Below are positions 23,830-35,679 of a stretch of DNA of 64,000 nt, piece by piece. Source of the stretch: Typhlomys cinereus (Eukaryota; Chordata; Mammalia; Rodentia; Platacanthomyidae); the NCBI GenBank assembly GCA_023101885.1, contig JALPQD010000159.1, positions 2,883,994 through 2,947,993 of the forward strand, given 5' to 3'. Numbering within the stretch: position 1 is the first letter of the stretch; each line of letters begins with the position of its first letter. The notes under the pieces were generated by a model. It was not told the origin of the DNA, did not search any database, and saw nothing but the letters and a program-made list of their open reading frames with translations. The translations under genes and the position numbers were made by a program.

Positions 23830-23980
23830 TAATGTATCTCTTTCATTGTTACATCTCAACTATTTAAAACATGACCTTCAAATTAAATGTTCACAATATC
23901 TTATTTTATTAGTGACATAATGCTTCATATTTGTTAATTAGTGACACAATGTTTCATTGGCTGAATTCATATTTTGTGTA

Positions 23981-24240
23981 ATTGTGTGTGTGTGTGTGTG
24001 TGTGTGTGTGCACCAGAGAACATGTAAGTGTGCATGACTATGAAGACTCAAGGGTGACACTGAGAGTCATCCTGGTTTGTCTGTCTCCCTATTGCTTTGC
24101 TCTGGAGCTTCGGAGACCCCATCTTCCAAGGCCAGAATTGCATGTTGCTGCTATTTCCACCTGGGATCTGGTGATCCAAAAATCAGGTCCTTTGGCTTGC
24201 AAGGCAAAGTCTTTAACCCTTGGACCAGTTCTCCAACCCT
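23981..24240 (-). mobile_element. Older, diverged relative of the same SINE
   Basis: Same order as the young SINE on the minus strand: TG tract (23983-24010), a body alignable to it, a region matching the B-box part ('ggcttgcaaggcaaag') and a head ending 'ccaaccct' at 24240. It is strongly diverged, so it is an earlier subfamily or an old copy. It lies only about 150 bases from the young copy at 23539-23829, in the same orientation. Confidence 0.8.
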
Positions 24241-25217
24241 GGAGATTAAACTTTTTAATAGATACAAGTTGGACCTATTTAATGCTATCATGGAAATAAA
24301 TAGGTATGAGTAAATGTCATTCAATTGGATCTGTGGAAACATTATCAGGAAAGAAAGAAGCTAGTCGAGGAAGGTTCATCAACAGGAGCCCCTTAGAGGG
24401 TTCTCTGTCTCCATTGTTTAGGTGCCCTCTGGACCCATTGTAGCTCACAGTTGGGAGATATTCCTCTTTACAGCTAGAGATTTACAGCATAATATGCTCT
24501 TTCCTCTTACTCTCTTTTATCTATACTTTGGCACACGTGACACAAATTCCCTTTTTTTTTGTGCAATGCAAACATGTATGATAGGCATTGAAACTGAGGG
24601 CAACACATTTATATCAAGACACAGATCCCCCTTTGTGTTGAATAGGAGGTCTATGGCCAGAAGATCTAAGGGCATGTGTTGGAAATCCAAGATGACATTT
24701 CTCACAATAAATAATTCAGTGATAAATGTGCAAACACCAACTAGTCTTAACTAAATTAACAATTGAATTGAAAACCTTTAACATATCCTAAGTCTGGTAT
24801 TAGTAGCAAAACAAAGTTTTACAATGAAATATAATGCTAAAAACCTTAGTTCCAGTTCACAGCAATTTTGTTTATGACAAAATTGGTAAATAGTCAGTGG
24901 TCACATGGTATATGCTGTTAACCCAAATGTTGATGGGCAAAATGAGTAGCAATATTTCATCAAACCAAACTTAATTTCAAGAGACCATAATATAAATTTC
25001 CAGGTACAACAAGGATAAAATATTTAAATTTAATAATATCAATGGAATACAATGAAATATGGAAGATTGAGAGCCTGCATTTTTTCCTTTACTGCCCAAA
25101 CTGTAAGAAAACAATTATGCTTTAAGAATTTGGCTGTAGCATATTTTATGTATTTCTCATAGGTTGAAATCCAAAATTACCAAAAGGTGACAGGAAATTA
25201 AAGTGTTTTCACATATG
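24241..25217. other. Unidentified DNA
   Basis: No family recognised. A 110-codon plus-strand frame at 24422-24754 has no recognisable domain, and the opposite strand is open too (24517-24705). Treated as chance. Confidence 0.4.
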
Positions 25218-25228
25218 ATATTAATTTC

Positions 25229-25946
25229 TATTTTTAACATTTGAAAATATTTACATTTTTTCCCACATTTTATTTACTTCCTAATCACACAAGAACAATA
25301 GATACCCCCAGTCTTCTCCTTCCCCCGCCCCTAACCCATCATTCCCATTGCACTTTCTCCCCTTCACCTCTTCTTTTCATCCCCCTCCCTGCCTTCCCCT
25401 TTCCTAGTGCCTCCCCTTTCCTCCCTCCCAACTCCTGGAGCATCTGTTTTTGTAGCACCTAACCTCTCTCTGAGTCTTCCACCCTAGTGAGGGACTCAGT
25501 GATACAGTCTGAGGCCCCTTCTTGGGCTCCCCGTTAGCATGGGAACTCTATTATGACTGTTTAATCCTTGACTCTAAAGATCCCATTGTCTGAGGCCTCC
25601 TCCCCTGTGATCCATGCTAGACTTGGGGAGTCGTTGACATGTCAGCCAGTGTGCAGGTCCAGCAAAGTCCAATCCTGGCTGTTGTAGCCCTAACTTCTGT
25701 GGAGTATCTTGTATATTGTTGATCCTCCTCATCTTATAATCTTGCCACCTCCTCTTCAGCAAGGTTTCCTGAGCTTTAGGATGGTGAGATATTTGGCAGT
25801 CTGTTTCCAGGTGAATAATGAAGGTTTTTGGTGTTTTGAATTATGGTTTGTTGAGTTTTGCTTTTCCTGCACTGCCCTTGATTACATCCTGATTAGTATC
25901 GAAGGTCATCTCCTAACCAACAATAAAAGATTGCTTAAAGGAAGAC
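25229..25946 (-). mobile_element. 5'-truncated L1 3' UTR fragment
   Basis: Homologous to the L1-A and L1-B 3' UTR: T-rich tail at left, pyrimidine tract (25315-25440), then the unique 3' UTR part to about 25946. Likely target duplication atattaatttc at 25218-25228 and 25947-25957; the right copy was then used by the SINE at 25958-26249. Confidence 0.85.
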
Positions 25947-25957
25947 ATATTAATTTC

Positions 25958-26249
25958 TTTTTTTATTATTTTTATTCAATTGTGCGCGTATGCATGTGTG
26001 CACGTGTGTATGTATGTGTTTGTATGTGTGTGTGTGTAGAACCACGAACGAAATCGGGAACCACCATGGATGCCTCCACCTCCTCCTTGTTTACTCTGCC
26101 AGGGAATTCACAGGCTCCGCCCTACCAGGACCAGAAACGCAGGCTACTCCCGCGTCTGCCCAGCGTCTATACGTGGGGTCTAGGATCCGAACTCAGGATC
26201 TTCCGCCTGCAAGACAGAGGCTTAACTTCTGAGCCACCTCTCCAGCCCC
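25958..26249 (-). mobile_element. B2-superfamily-like SINE, young type
   Basis: Minus-oriented copy: T-rich tail, TG tract (25981-26037), GC-rich body, tRNA-like head ending at 26249. Perfect 12-base duplication catattaatttc at 25946-25957 and 26250-26261. It landed in the target duplication of the adjacent L1 fragment. The 182-codon frame spanning L1 and SINE (25709-26257) is an artefact. Confidence 0.95.
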
Positions 26250-26261
26250 CATATTAATTTC

Positions 26262-28445
26262 CTTAAGAGCCAATTGATTATGTATATATGTATAAAGTCT
26301 TCCTTTTCTTGAAAACTCTATTTTTATAAGAAAAAAAGTCATATAGATCACATTGTTCCATTCTATATTTTGAAAGGATACAATATTAACTATTTGCTAA
26401 TTTTCTTTTGTAAGTGGAAGGAAATTTCCTCACCATCAAAGTTGATGCAGTTGATATATATTCTACTACCTAAAAATACTTTCTGTTCTACAAACTTTCT
26501 TAGTTTTTACAATTCTCGTGATTAGATAAGCAATGCACATTTTAATATATGCATATACATATGTATGAATGTTAATTAGAAATCTAGTATATCATAAAGG
26601 AATCATTAAATACAATGAGGAAGTGTTGATTAAAAAGGAGGGGCCTGTGTGGAAACAAAAATAATTATATGCAAATACCTAAAGACAAGAAATATGGAAA
26701 AAGTAAAGGTCTTGCTCTAGTTTATCACAAGAGAAAAGACAACTATGCTAATTAGTAAAGACAAAAATTAATTAATTTATGAGGAAATACTTTTATTATA
26801 AAGATGAAGACCATTCTTTTCTATCTTGCCAGTGACTTTCTTCCTAAAAGTTTTGCCATTGCTGTATCATGTCCCAAATGAGATTCATTTGAATTTGGGC
26901 ATTACTTATTGAATGATTATGTATTGAGACAAAATTGTCAGAGTAAATGTTGCTCTAAAGAGAAATTTTATATTTCTTGATTTACACTAAAAGATTGGTA
27001 TCCATGAAAAGTGTATTGTAAAGACAAATTTCCTCAGTAATCTTAATCGGGTGAAATGTATTGCAACCAGTTAATCTTTAAGTAACTACTATGTGAATCA
27101 TACAGAAAAGTCAAGTTAAATAATGATTGCTAGTTATTTAGCTAACTCTGAGGCTACATGTGTAAATGTTTTATAAGTGTAAGGAAATTTATGTTGCAGT
27201 TGAACTGACCAATACACTTTTGTAAGTGGAAGGAAATTAAATGTTGCAGTTGGACTGACCAATACACTTGAGCAACTTAATATCTCCTCACTGATAGAAC
27301 ATTTGTTTCTTATAATTGCAATAAGTATCAGAATATTTCATCATCAATGGCAATAAATTAATCTGACTCTAAAAATTCATTTATAACCATCATTACATTT
27401 AATCCAATTCATTTTTCTAGTTGCCAGAGAACTGAAGAATTGAGCATTCAACATTATTTATTATCTTCAGTGAAACAATTAGCTAAAATTCTATCTCATT
27501 ATTTAACACTTGTTCTTTTTTTCAACATGACTGATGTGTAAATGTTTAAAATATTGTATTACAGAATAAAAATCACAGATTAATATTCACAAAATTAATT
27601 CCCTTAGCAAGGTGATAACAATTTGACATTTCTCATACATCCATATATGGGAAGTAAAATATAAAATATGGTTTATGCAATGTATTCTTTTAAAAGCATA
27701 ACAATTTCTTAATTATTTTATTCATGATTAAAATAAAATTTATCAGAACCCTGAATGAAAAATGCTTTAACATCAAACATATGTTTTCTTTAAAATGATA
27801 TTGATTATACATTGAAAGATAAATATTAAAAGTTATTTTATTCAAATTTTCTGGAGGTTTAGTCCCAATTAAAAATCACAGCATATTTCCTCTTAAATAA
27901 TTACAAAATAAGCACAAATCTAACTATGGTATGTTTGTGTGGGCATCATTTACAACGTTTAAAGTTCACCAAGGAGTAATGACATAAGCCTACATGTCTA
28001 GAGCCAGGGAAATCCCAGAGTGAAGCAAAAATGAGTTAGAATCAATCCAGGATGATTATTCCTGAATTCACCCTTGGTCCTTCACAGGAAAGCACAGTGT
28101 TGCCCACACACAAAATAAATGAACAAATAAAGTTCAAAAAAGACAAAATTACAATATCAGTTTAAATAAAACATGAAACTTTAGCTGTTGAATTACATTT
28201 ATTCAATTATTAAAACGTCTGAATCAACATTCTCCTCAGAACTCTCATTTTTGACAGTTTGACTTGGAAACATTTTCCCCCACCTATGTAACAGTGCATA
28301 AAATAAGCTAAATGAGACAATCAACTTTCACTTAGTGTTATGCGGATCATATCTCTTTTTGATTTTCAAACCTATAAGATCAAAGGTTCAGAAAGAAAAT
28401 AAGAATTCTAATTCAATCTGTGTTTCTTTGGTTGGGAAAGGCCCT
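26262..28445. other. Unidentified AT-rich DNA with a 50-bp tandem duplication
   Basis: No exon or recognised repeat family. It contains the duplication at about 27177-27276 and a related 22-base match at 26405-26426. Confidence 0.4.
27177..27276. repeat. 50-bp tandem duplication
   Basis: Two units with a 50-base period, differing at a handful of positions; the core atgttgcagt is at 27191 and again at 27241. A 22-base exact match to the junction part (cttttgtaagtggaaggaaatt, 27217-27238) also occurs alone at 26405-26426, about 800 bases upstream. Confidence 0.88.
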
Positions 28446-28640
28446 TGTTGGGAGCTGCACATGTAGCATGTTTGCCCAACTCTGCTTTTCAAAGATACCA
28501 TTGTATTTATTATATTATAAAGACAATTAAGTCACCCTTTTAACCACTCCTATGTTCTCATACTCTTTTCTCTATATAAAATAAAATTTAAAAGTTAGTC
28601 CAAACAAGGCTGCGGCATCTCTCTTACAACTGAAAAGATA
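28446..28640 (+). mobile_element. Possible ERVK-like solo LTR relic
   Basis: Starts 'tgttgggagctgcacatg', has a TATA-like 'tctatataaaa' near 28572, and ends near a 'ctctcttacaa' motif. This recalls IAP-type LTR ends, but no target duplication is seen and the middle is unrecognised. Confidence 0.2.
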
Positions 28641-28925
28641 TTGAAAGAATTTTTCATAGTATTTGATAACTATTTAATATTATGACTCTTGGGAAGGTAA
28701 CAATATGAAAGTTAATAAAAACAAAAGCAAAGTCACACTACAGAAGTGTAACTCATGAATCTACATTATTCACAAAGTATTTGAGATTGATAAGAAAGGG
28801 AATATGGGGAACAAATATGAGGAGGAAGCAAGAAAATGAGAATTATTATTTTTATTGGTGAATTAAAATGCATTATATTAACGAGAATGTTACATCAAGA
28901 TGGATGAGTCCATGGTGCTAATTTA

Positions 28926-29830
28926 TTATTTATTTATTTATTTATTTATTTTCCCTTTTGTCTTCCATCTCATTCTTAATCTTTTTTTTTTAAATTATTA
29001 TTGTTATTTCCGCTCATACAAACTTAACAGGTACATGGGTCCCCTCCCTCCCTCCACCTCCCCCGGACCCCCCTACTTCCCCTTCCCCACCTTTCTCCCT
29101 CCCCATCCCCCGTGCCTCCTGCCCACCAATCCCCCAGAGCATCCTTTAATGTGCATGCCAAACTCTCCTCTGGGTCCTCCTCTCCGATGAGATTCAAGGA
29201 CCCAGGGCCATTTCCCAGGAAAGGAAACCCTTTCCTGTTTTCCCCTTAAGCTTAGGAACACTATTCTGTCAGTCCCTAGCCTCCAAGGATCCTAGTGCCT
29301 TTAGTCCATGCTAGACTTTGAGGGGTCAATAACGTGTTGGACATAGCACAGGTCATGCAAAGTCCTATTATGATTGCTTGGGCCCTAACTTGTGTGGAGT
29401 ATCTTGCATATCATTACTCCTCCCATTCTTGTGCTTTTAGAATCTTACCGCCCCATCTTCTGGAAACTTCCCTGAGCTTCAGGATGGGGAGAGATTAGGC
29501 TGACCCAGTTCCAGGTGGTTGATATAGTCTCTGATGTTCTTTATTTTTTGTCTGATGTTCTGAATTATGGTTTGTCAATGTATTTTTCAGTTTTACTGCT
29601 CCTGTAATGCCCTTGGCTCCATCCTGATGGGTATTGGATGTCACCCCTGGCCAGAGATAAAAACTCACAGTCTTTGATGGTGGCCTATTTTCTTGGCTGT
29701 AACATGGTCCCCTCTCTCCTTTCTGGTGGGGCCCTCTTTCCCCATTCCTCCTGTTTATAATCTTTACAATTACTGTAGGTATTACAGAGATTTGTCTTCG
29801 AGTGTCTCTAAGTGGGTTTGGTACAAGGAT
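28926..29830 (-). repeat. L1-B 3' UTR
   Basis: Begins at a (ttta)n tail (28921-28951), then the conserved 'catacaaactta' motif (near 29016), a pyrimidine tract (29040-29130, G-rich on the L1 strand), and a unique part to about 29830, where ORF2-like reading ends. The coding boundary is approximate. Confidence 0.8.
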
Positions 29831-32800
29831 CCACCTATTAGGGAGTACATACAGTGCTTAATTTTCCATATCTGGGATACTTCACTCAATATAGTTGTTT
29901 CTAATTCCATTCATTTCCTGGCAAATTGCATTAATTCATCATTTTTGATGGCTAGTAGTATTCCATTGCATAAATATACCACATTTTCCTTATCCACTTG
30001 TCAACTGTTGGGCATTTGGGTTGATTCCAAGATTTTACTATTGTAAACAGTGCTGCTATGGACATGGTCATGCTTGTGCTATCGAGTTGAATTTTTGCTG
30101 TATGGGGGGTTATTCTCAAAAGTGGTATAGAAGAGTCATATGGCATTTCAATCTTTAACTTCTTTAAGAATCGCCAGACAGCTTGCCATTGGGGTTGTAT
30201 GAGCCTGCATTCCCACCAGCAATGTAGGAGAGTTCCCCTCTCTCCGCATTCTCTCCAGCATTTATTGTTGTTTGTATTGTGGATTTTTGCCATCCTGACC
30301 GGGGTGAGATGATATCTCAGGGAAGTTTTGATTTGCATTTCTCTGATGGCGAAGGAAGTGGAGCATTTTTTCAGATATTTGTTAGACATTTTAATTTCAT
30401 CCCTGGTAAAGTTTCTTTTAAGTTGCAGGACCCATTTTTTAATTGGGCCATTGGTTTCCTTGATGTTTAGTTTTCTAAGTTCTTTGTCCACTCTGCATAA
30501 TGGAGCTCTATCAGATATGTGGTTAGTGAAGATTTTCTCCCATTCTGTGGGTTGCCTTTGAGCTCGGGGTTACAACCTCTTTTTTAAAAATTTTTTAACA
30601 TTTTTTATTATTATTTCCGCTCATACAAACTTAATAGGTAGACCAGTTCCCTCCCCCCTCTTACTCCCCCTAAAACCCCTGCTCCCCTTCCCTCCTTCCC
30701 CGTCTACCAGTACCTCCCCCCCAATTCCCAGAGAGTCCTTTATTGTGTATGCCTAACTCTCCTCTTGGTCCTCCTCTCCGATGATGTACAAGGACCCAGT
30801 GGCATTTCCCTGAACCCTTTCTCGTGTTCCCCTTAAACATAGGAACACTACTGTGGCTGTCAATCCCTTGCCTCCAAGGATCTTGGTGCCTTTAGCCGAT
30901 GCTAGACTTTGTGAGGACAATAGTGTGTTGGACATTGCGTAGGGCATGCAAAGTCCTATTATGATTGCTTCAGCCCTAACTAGTGTAGAGAATCTTCAGA
31001 TCATTGCTCCTCCCATCCTTTTGCTCTTACAATCTTACCGCCCCCTCTTCCGCAGATGTCCCTGAGTTTCAGGATGGGAGGAGATTAGGCTGGCTTAGTT
31101 CTATGTGGTTGATATAGAGTCTCTGAAGTTCTGGATTATGGTTTGTTGATTTTCTTTTGCAGTTTTGCTGCTCCTGCAATGCCCTTCACTCCATCCTGAT
31201 GGGCACTGTATGTCACCCGGGGTTACAACCTCTTTATCTGAACAGAAGCTCTTTAATTTCACAAGATCCCAACTGTTGAGTGTTGATAGCAGTGACTGTG
31301 CTACTGGATGTCTGTTTAGGAGATGTTGGCCTAGCCCAATCATCTGGAGTGATTTCCCTACCCTTTCACCTATGGTTTTTATAGTCTCTGGCTTTATATC
31401 AAGGACTTGATCCATCTGGAATTAAGTCTTGTACATGGTGACAAGTATAAGTCCAGTTTTAATCTTCTGCATGTGGAGATCCAGTTTTCCCAGCACCATT
31501 TGTTGAAGATGCTGATCTTTTTCCATTGTATTTTTTGGGCCCTTTTGTCAAAGATCAAATGGCTGTTGTTGTGTGAGCTTATATCTGGGTCTTCAACCCT
31601 TATCCATTGATCTGTGTGTCTATTTTGGAGTCAATACCAGGTTGTTTTTACAACTATGTATTTGTGGTATAGACGAAGGTTTGGTATGGTGATACTTCCA
31701 GCCGTGTTTTTGTTACTGAGGATTGTTTTTGCTATCCTGGGGTCTTTTGTGCCTCCATATGAATTTTGAGATTGTTGGGTCAACTTCTTTAAAGAATTGT
31801 TTTGGGATTTTTATTGGTTTAGCATTGAATCTGTATATTGCCTTTGGTAGGATGGTCATTTTTATGTTGATTCTGCCAATCCAGGAATATGGGAGGTCTT
31901 TCCACCTTCTGGTATATTATGCAATTTCTTTTTTAGGGTTTTAAAGTTTTCATTGTAAAGGTCTCTTACTTCCTTAGTTAGGTTTATACCAAGGTATTTC
32001 ATTTTTGGGGGGCTATAGTAAATGGAATTGTTTCACTCAGGGCTTTTTCACTTCTTTCATTCTGGGCATATAGGAAGGCCACTGATTTTTGTACATTTAT
32101 TTTGTATCTTGCCACCCTGCTGAACTTCTGTATTAGTTCTAGGAGCTTTCTGGTGGAGTTTTTGGGATCATTGAGGTATAAGATCATGTCATCTGCAAAT
32201 AGAGATACCTTGACTTCTTCCTTGCCAGTTCGGATCCCTTTTATATGCCTTTCTTGTCTTATGGCTTCAGGTAAGACTTCAAGTACAATATTGAATAGAA
32301 GTGGTGAGAGTGGACAGTCTTGTCTAGTACCTGATCAAAGTGGAAATGATTCATGTTTTTCCCCATTGAGTATAATTCTTGCTGTTGGCTTGTTGTATAC
32401 AGCTTTTATTATATTGATAAAAGTTCCTTCCATTCCAACCTCTCTAGGGTTTTCATCATAAAGGGCTGTTGGATCTTATCAAAAGCTTTTTCTGCATCTA
32501 TTGAGAGTATCATGTGGTCTTGCACTTTGGACTGGTTTCTATGGTGAATTACATTTATTGATTTGCGTATGTTGAACCAACCTTGTGTACCTAGGATAAA
32601 GCCTACTTGATCCCCGTGAATAATCTTTTTGATATGTTTTTGAATCCGATTTGCTAAGAGTTTGTTGAGAATCTTTGCACCTGTGTTCATCAGAGAGATT
32701 GGCCTATAGTTTCTTTTTAAGTGTATCTTTATTAAGTTTTGGTATTACCACCATATTAGCTTCATAGAAGGAATTTGGTAGTGTTTCTTCCTTTGCTATT

Positions 32801-34247
32801 TGATGGAACAATTTAAGGAGTATTGTGTTATTAGCTCCTTAAATGTCTGGTAGAACTCTGGGTTGAATCCATCTGGTCCAGGATATTTTTTGGTGGGAAG
32901 ATTTGAGATTACTTCCTCGATTTCTTCATATGTTATAGGACTATTTAAATAATTCACAACTTCTTGATTCAATTTAGGTAAGTTGTGTTTAGTTAGGAAT
33001 TCATCCATCTCTTTCGTGTTGTCAAAGTTCACTGAGTGTAAGTTTTTGAAATATGATGTTATAATTCTCTGGATTTTTTGAGTATCAGTAATGATACCTC
33101 CATTTTCATTTCTAATTTTGTTAATTTGGGCTTTCTCTCTCTTGCTTTTGGTTAATTTAGCTAGGGGTATATCAATCTTATTGATTTTTTCAAAAAAACA
33201 TCTTTTTGACTGGTTGATTTTCTGTATTGTTTTCCTAATCTCAACTTTGGATATTTGTCCCCTTATTTTGCTAATCTCCTCTCTTCTACTGCTTTTGGGA
33301 TCTGATTGCTCTAGTGTCTCTAAAGCTTTAAGCTTCATTGTTAGGTTATTTATTTCTGATGTTTCCATTTTTTTGATGTAGGCATTAAGAACTAAGAACT
33401 TCCCTCTTAGGACAGCTTTCATTGTGTGCCAGAGATTTTAGTAAGTTGTATTTTCATTATCATTCACTTTTAGGAAATCTCGAATTTCCTTTGTAATTTC
33501 TTCCTGAATCCAATTCTTATTCAGCATCATAGTGTTAAGTTGCCAGGAGTTAGTGTATTTTCTGTTTCTTGTTGTGTTGTGGATGTCAAGCTTTAGGCGA
33601 TGGTGGTCTGATAAGGTACAGGCTAGAATTTCAACTTTCCTGTATATGTGGAGATTCATTTTGTGGTCCAATTTGTGATCTATTTTGGAGATAGTTCTGT
33701 GTGCTGCTGAGAAAAATGTGTATTCTTTGGTGCATGGATGAAAAGTTCGATAGAGATCTGTAAGGTCCATTTCACTAAGGGTTTGATTAAGCTCCAAAGT
33801 GTCTCTGTTAAGTTTTTTACCTGTTGATCTATCCCATGTTGAGAGGGCAGTGTTGAAATCCCAAGAATTATTGTTTTGGGGTTGATTTCTCACTTTGGAC
33901 ATTGTAGGGTTTCCTTATTGAATGTGGGTGGGCTTGTATTAGGTGCAAATATGTTCAGTATTGTGAAGTCCTCCTGGTGAATTGTACCTGTGACTAAAAT
34001 GTAGTATGCATCTGTGTCTCTTATGATTTTTTTTGGTTCGAAGTCCACTTTGTCTGATAGCATAATGGCTACCCTTGCCTTTTTTCTGGTTCCATTAGCT
34101 TGCATAATTTTGGACCAGCCTTTAATTTTTAGGATATGCCTATCTTTTGTGGTGAGATGGGTTTCCTGCAGGCAGCAGATCGATGTATGATTTTTAATCC
34201 AAGTTTGTAATCTGCGTCTCTTGATCAGTGAGTTAATTCCATTAACA
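29830..34247 (-). pseudogene. L1-B ORF2 relic (endonuclease/reverse transcriptase)
   Basis: On the minus strand the endonuclease-like region covers about 34220-33440. The reverse transcriptase covers about 33000-32000, with a GPDGF motif near 32880 and an intact FADD catalytic box at 32188-32199. The C-terminal region has a clear cysteine/histidine knuckle (CWRECGERGTLLHCWWEC) at about 30195-30262. The frame is broken by stops and shifts: open pieces lie at 33890-34105, 33438-33902, 32796-33422, 32409-32690, 31999-32187 and 29952-30491. It is also split by the nested L1 end at 30583-31217. In a working L1 this protein makes and inserts the DNA copy; this copy cannot. Confidence 0.9.
30583..31217 (-). 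mobile_element. Nested 5'-truncated L1 3' UTR in L1-B ORF2
   Basis: 635 bases of L1 3' UTR in minus orientation with a T-rich tail at the left. A perfect 18-base target duplication, cggggttacaacctcttt, is at 30565-30582 and 31218-31235. Removing the insert plus one duplication restores continuous ORF2-like sequence. It belongs to the same 3' UTR family as its host. Confidence 0.95.
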
Positions 34248-34274
34248 TTTTATGTTATAATGGAGAAACTATTT

Positions 34275-35404
34275 TTAATCCTGGACATTTATTATGTTTA
34301 GTGGCTTTTTTTTTTTTTTTGCTTTTAGGTTTTGGTGATAGTATACTTCCCTTCTGTTTTTCTGGATATGAATGTTTTTTTCTTCAAGCTTGAGTATCAT
34401 TTGTAGCATTTTTTGAAGGCCTGGTTTGGTGGACATGTATTCCTTCAAGTTGTCTTTGTGTTGGAAAATTTTTATTTCTCCCTCAATCATGACAGATAGT
34501 TTTGTGAGGTATATCAGCCTGGGTTGAGATTTTTGCTCCTTCAATATGTGAAGTATGTCTCTCCAAGCTTTTCTTGCTTTTACTGTTTCCATTGAGAAGT
34601 CAGTTGTTATTTTAATAGGTTTACCTTTAAAAGTGACTTGGTTTTTTTCCCTTGAATTCTCAGCACCACTTCTTTTTCTCGAATGTGGAGTGTTTTAACT
34701 ATTATTTGCTGTGGTGAGTTTCTATTTTGGTCATATCTGTTTGGGGTGTGGAATGCCTCTTGCACATGGATGGGCCTCTCTTTTTTTAGATGAGGAAAGT
34801 TTTCCTTAATGGTAGTTTGAAAAACTTCCTCAGGTGTGGTATTTTGGGATTCTTGCTCTGGTATTCCATGAATATGCATGTTAGGCTTCTTTAGGGTGTC
34901 TCATAACTCTTGAATATTTCTCTTGAGTATCTTTTTGACTTTAACAACCTCTTCCATTGAGCTGGTTAATACTTGCACTTTGTCTTCAAGATCTGAAATT
35001 CTATTTTCTGCTTTGTTATTTCTGTTGATAAGACTCTCTGTTGAGTTCTGGGTTGAAGATAACTTGTCTTTTAGTTCAGTTTTAAACTCTGCTTGAGTCT
35101 GTTTTAACTGCTCTATGCCTGTTTTTGTTTCTTGAACTATTTTTCACAACTCCTCCAAGTGTCTGTTGTGTTCCTCTTTAAAGTGATTGATGTGGTTATT
35201 TAATTCCTCCTGGATTTCCTCTTTTATAGTATTGAACATGGTAATGATCATATTTTGAAGGTTGTTATCCTGGGTCAGGCTTTCTTGGGTATTTTCCATG
35301 GGTTTGTTCTGGTTGGAGTCTATCATTATGGTATTAATTCCTTCAGTGGGAGATTTGTCTTTTTTGGTGTTGTTTCTCATGGATTTGCACTTTGACTTGG
35401 GCAT
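34275..35404 (-). pseudogene. L1-B ORF1 relic (RNA-binding protein)
   Basis: Start ATG at 35404, preceded by the 5' UTR. An N-terminal part rich in polar and charged residues leads into coiled-coil-like sequence (35144-35404 is open). An RRM-like region is open at 34607-34879, and a lysine-rich C-terminal domain is open at 34275-34592 with a lysine run near its end. Stops between the pieces break the frame. Length is similar to L1 ORF1 of other rodents. ORF1p normally binds L1 RNA as a trimer in the cytoplasm. Confidence 0.88.
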
Positions 35405-35663
35405 TGTTGTTTTAACTCTTAAGACCTTCTTTCAATTTCTGTGTGTTTTTCACTGAACTGAATTATATGGCCTGAGCTCCAGCTGGCTAGTGGGAGGAGC
35501 TGGAGTGGACTGCCTTGAGTTTGGGAGTGGGGGTGTAGGGGAAGGGAGTGTGGGGGTGTGGGGGTGTGGGTGTGTGGGAGGGTGGGAGGGTGGGGGGAGA
35601 GCTCACCTAGGTCGCAGTGAGTTCCGACTGGACTGTGCTGTCCCTGGGCTGGTGAGGAAAAGG
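35405..35663 (-). promoter_or_regulatory. L1-B 5' UTR, short and G-rich on the plus strand
   Basis: Only about 260 bases separate the ORF1 start from the target duplication. A plus-strand stretch at 35523-35602 is dominated by ggg, gggg and gtgtggg runs (C-rich on the L1 strand). The remainder aligns in part with the outer 5' UTR of L1-A, whose inner part (16262-16650) is absent here. Confidence 0.7.
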
Positions 35664-35679
35664 CCATGGTGCTAATTTA

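Larger units (their letters stand above)
28926..35663 (-). mobile_element. L1-B: L1 insertion with intact ends, ORFs decayed
   Basis: Minus-strand L1 flanked by a perfect 16-base target duplication, ccatggtgctaattta, at 28910-28925 and 35664-35679. In L1 order: short 5' UTR (35663-35405), ORF1 relic (35404-34275), ORF2 relic (about 34247-29830) and 3' UTR (about 29830-28926) ending in a TTTA-rich tail. A second, 5'-truncated L1 end (30583-31217) is nested in ORF2. Without it the element is about 6.1 kb. Stops and frameshifts in both ORFs show it is inactive. It matches L1-A throughout but is better preserved. Confidence 0.93.

Noticed and set aside
24422..24754. 110-codon plus-strand frame outside recognised repeats
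   Set aside because: No recognisable domain, the opposite strand is also open, and no exon signals were convincing. Cross-species alignment would be the decisive test.
25709..26257. 182-codon plus-strand frame
   Set aside because: It runs through an L1 3' UTR and then a minus-strand SINE, including its TG tract. It is an accident of two repeats.
28446..28640. Young IAP-type retrovirus LTR
   Set aside because: Only the ends recall such an LTR. No target duplication, no internal retroviral sequence and an unrecognised middle, so it is kept only as a low-confidence relic.
28926..35663. Potentially active L1
   Set aside because: Ends and the FADD box are intact, but ORF1 and ORF2 carry several stops and shifts, and a second L1 end interrupts ORF2.
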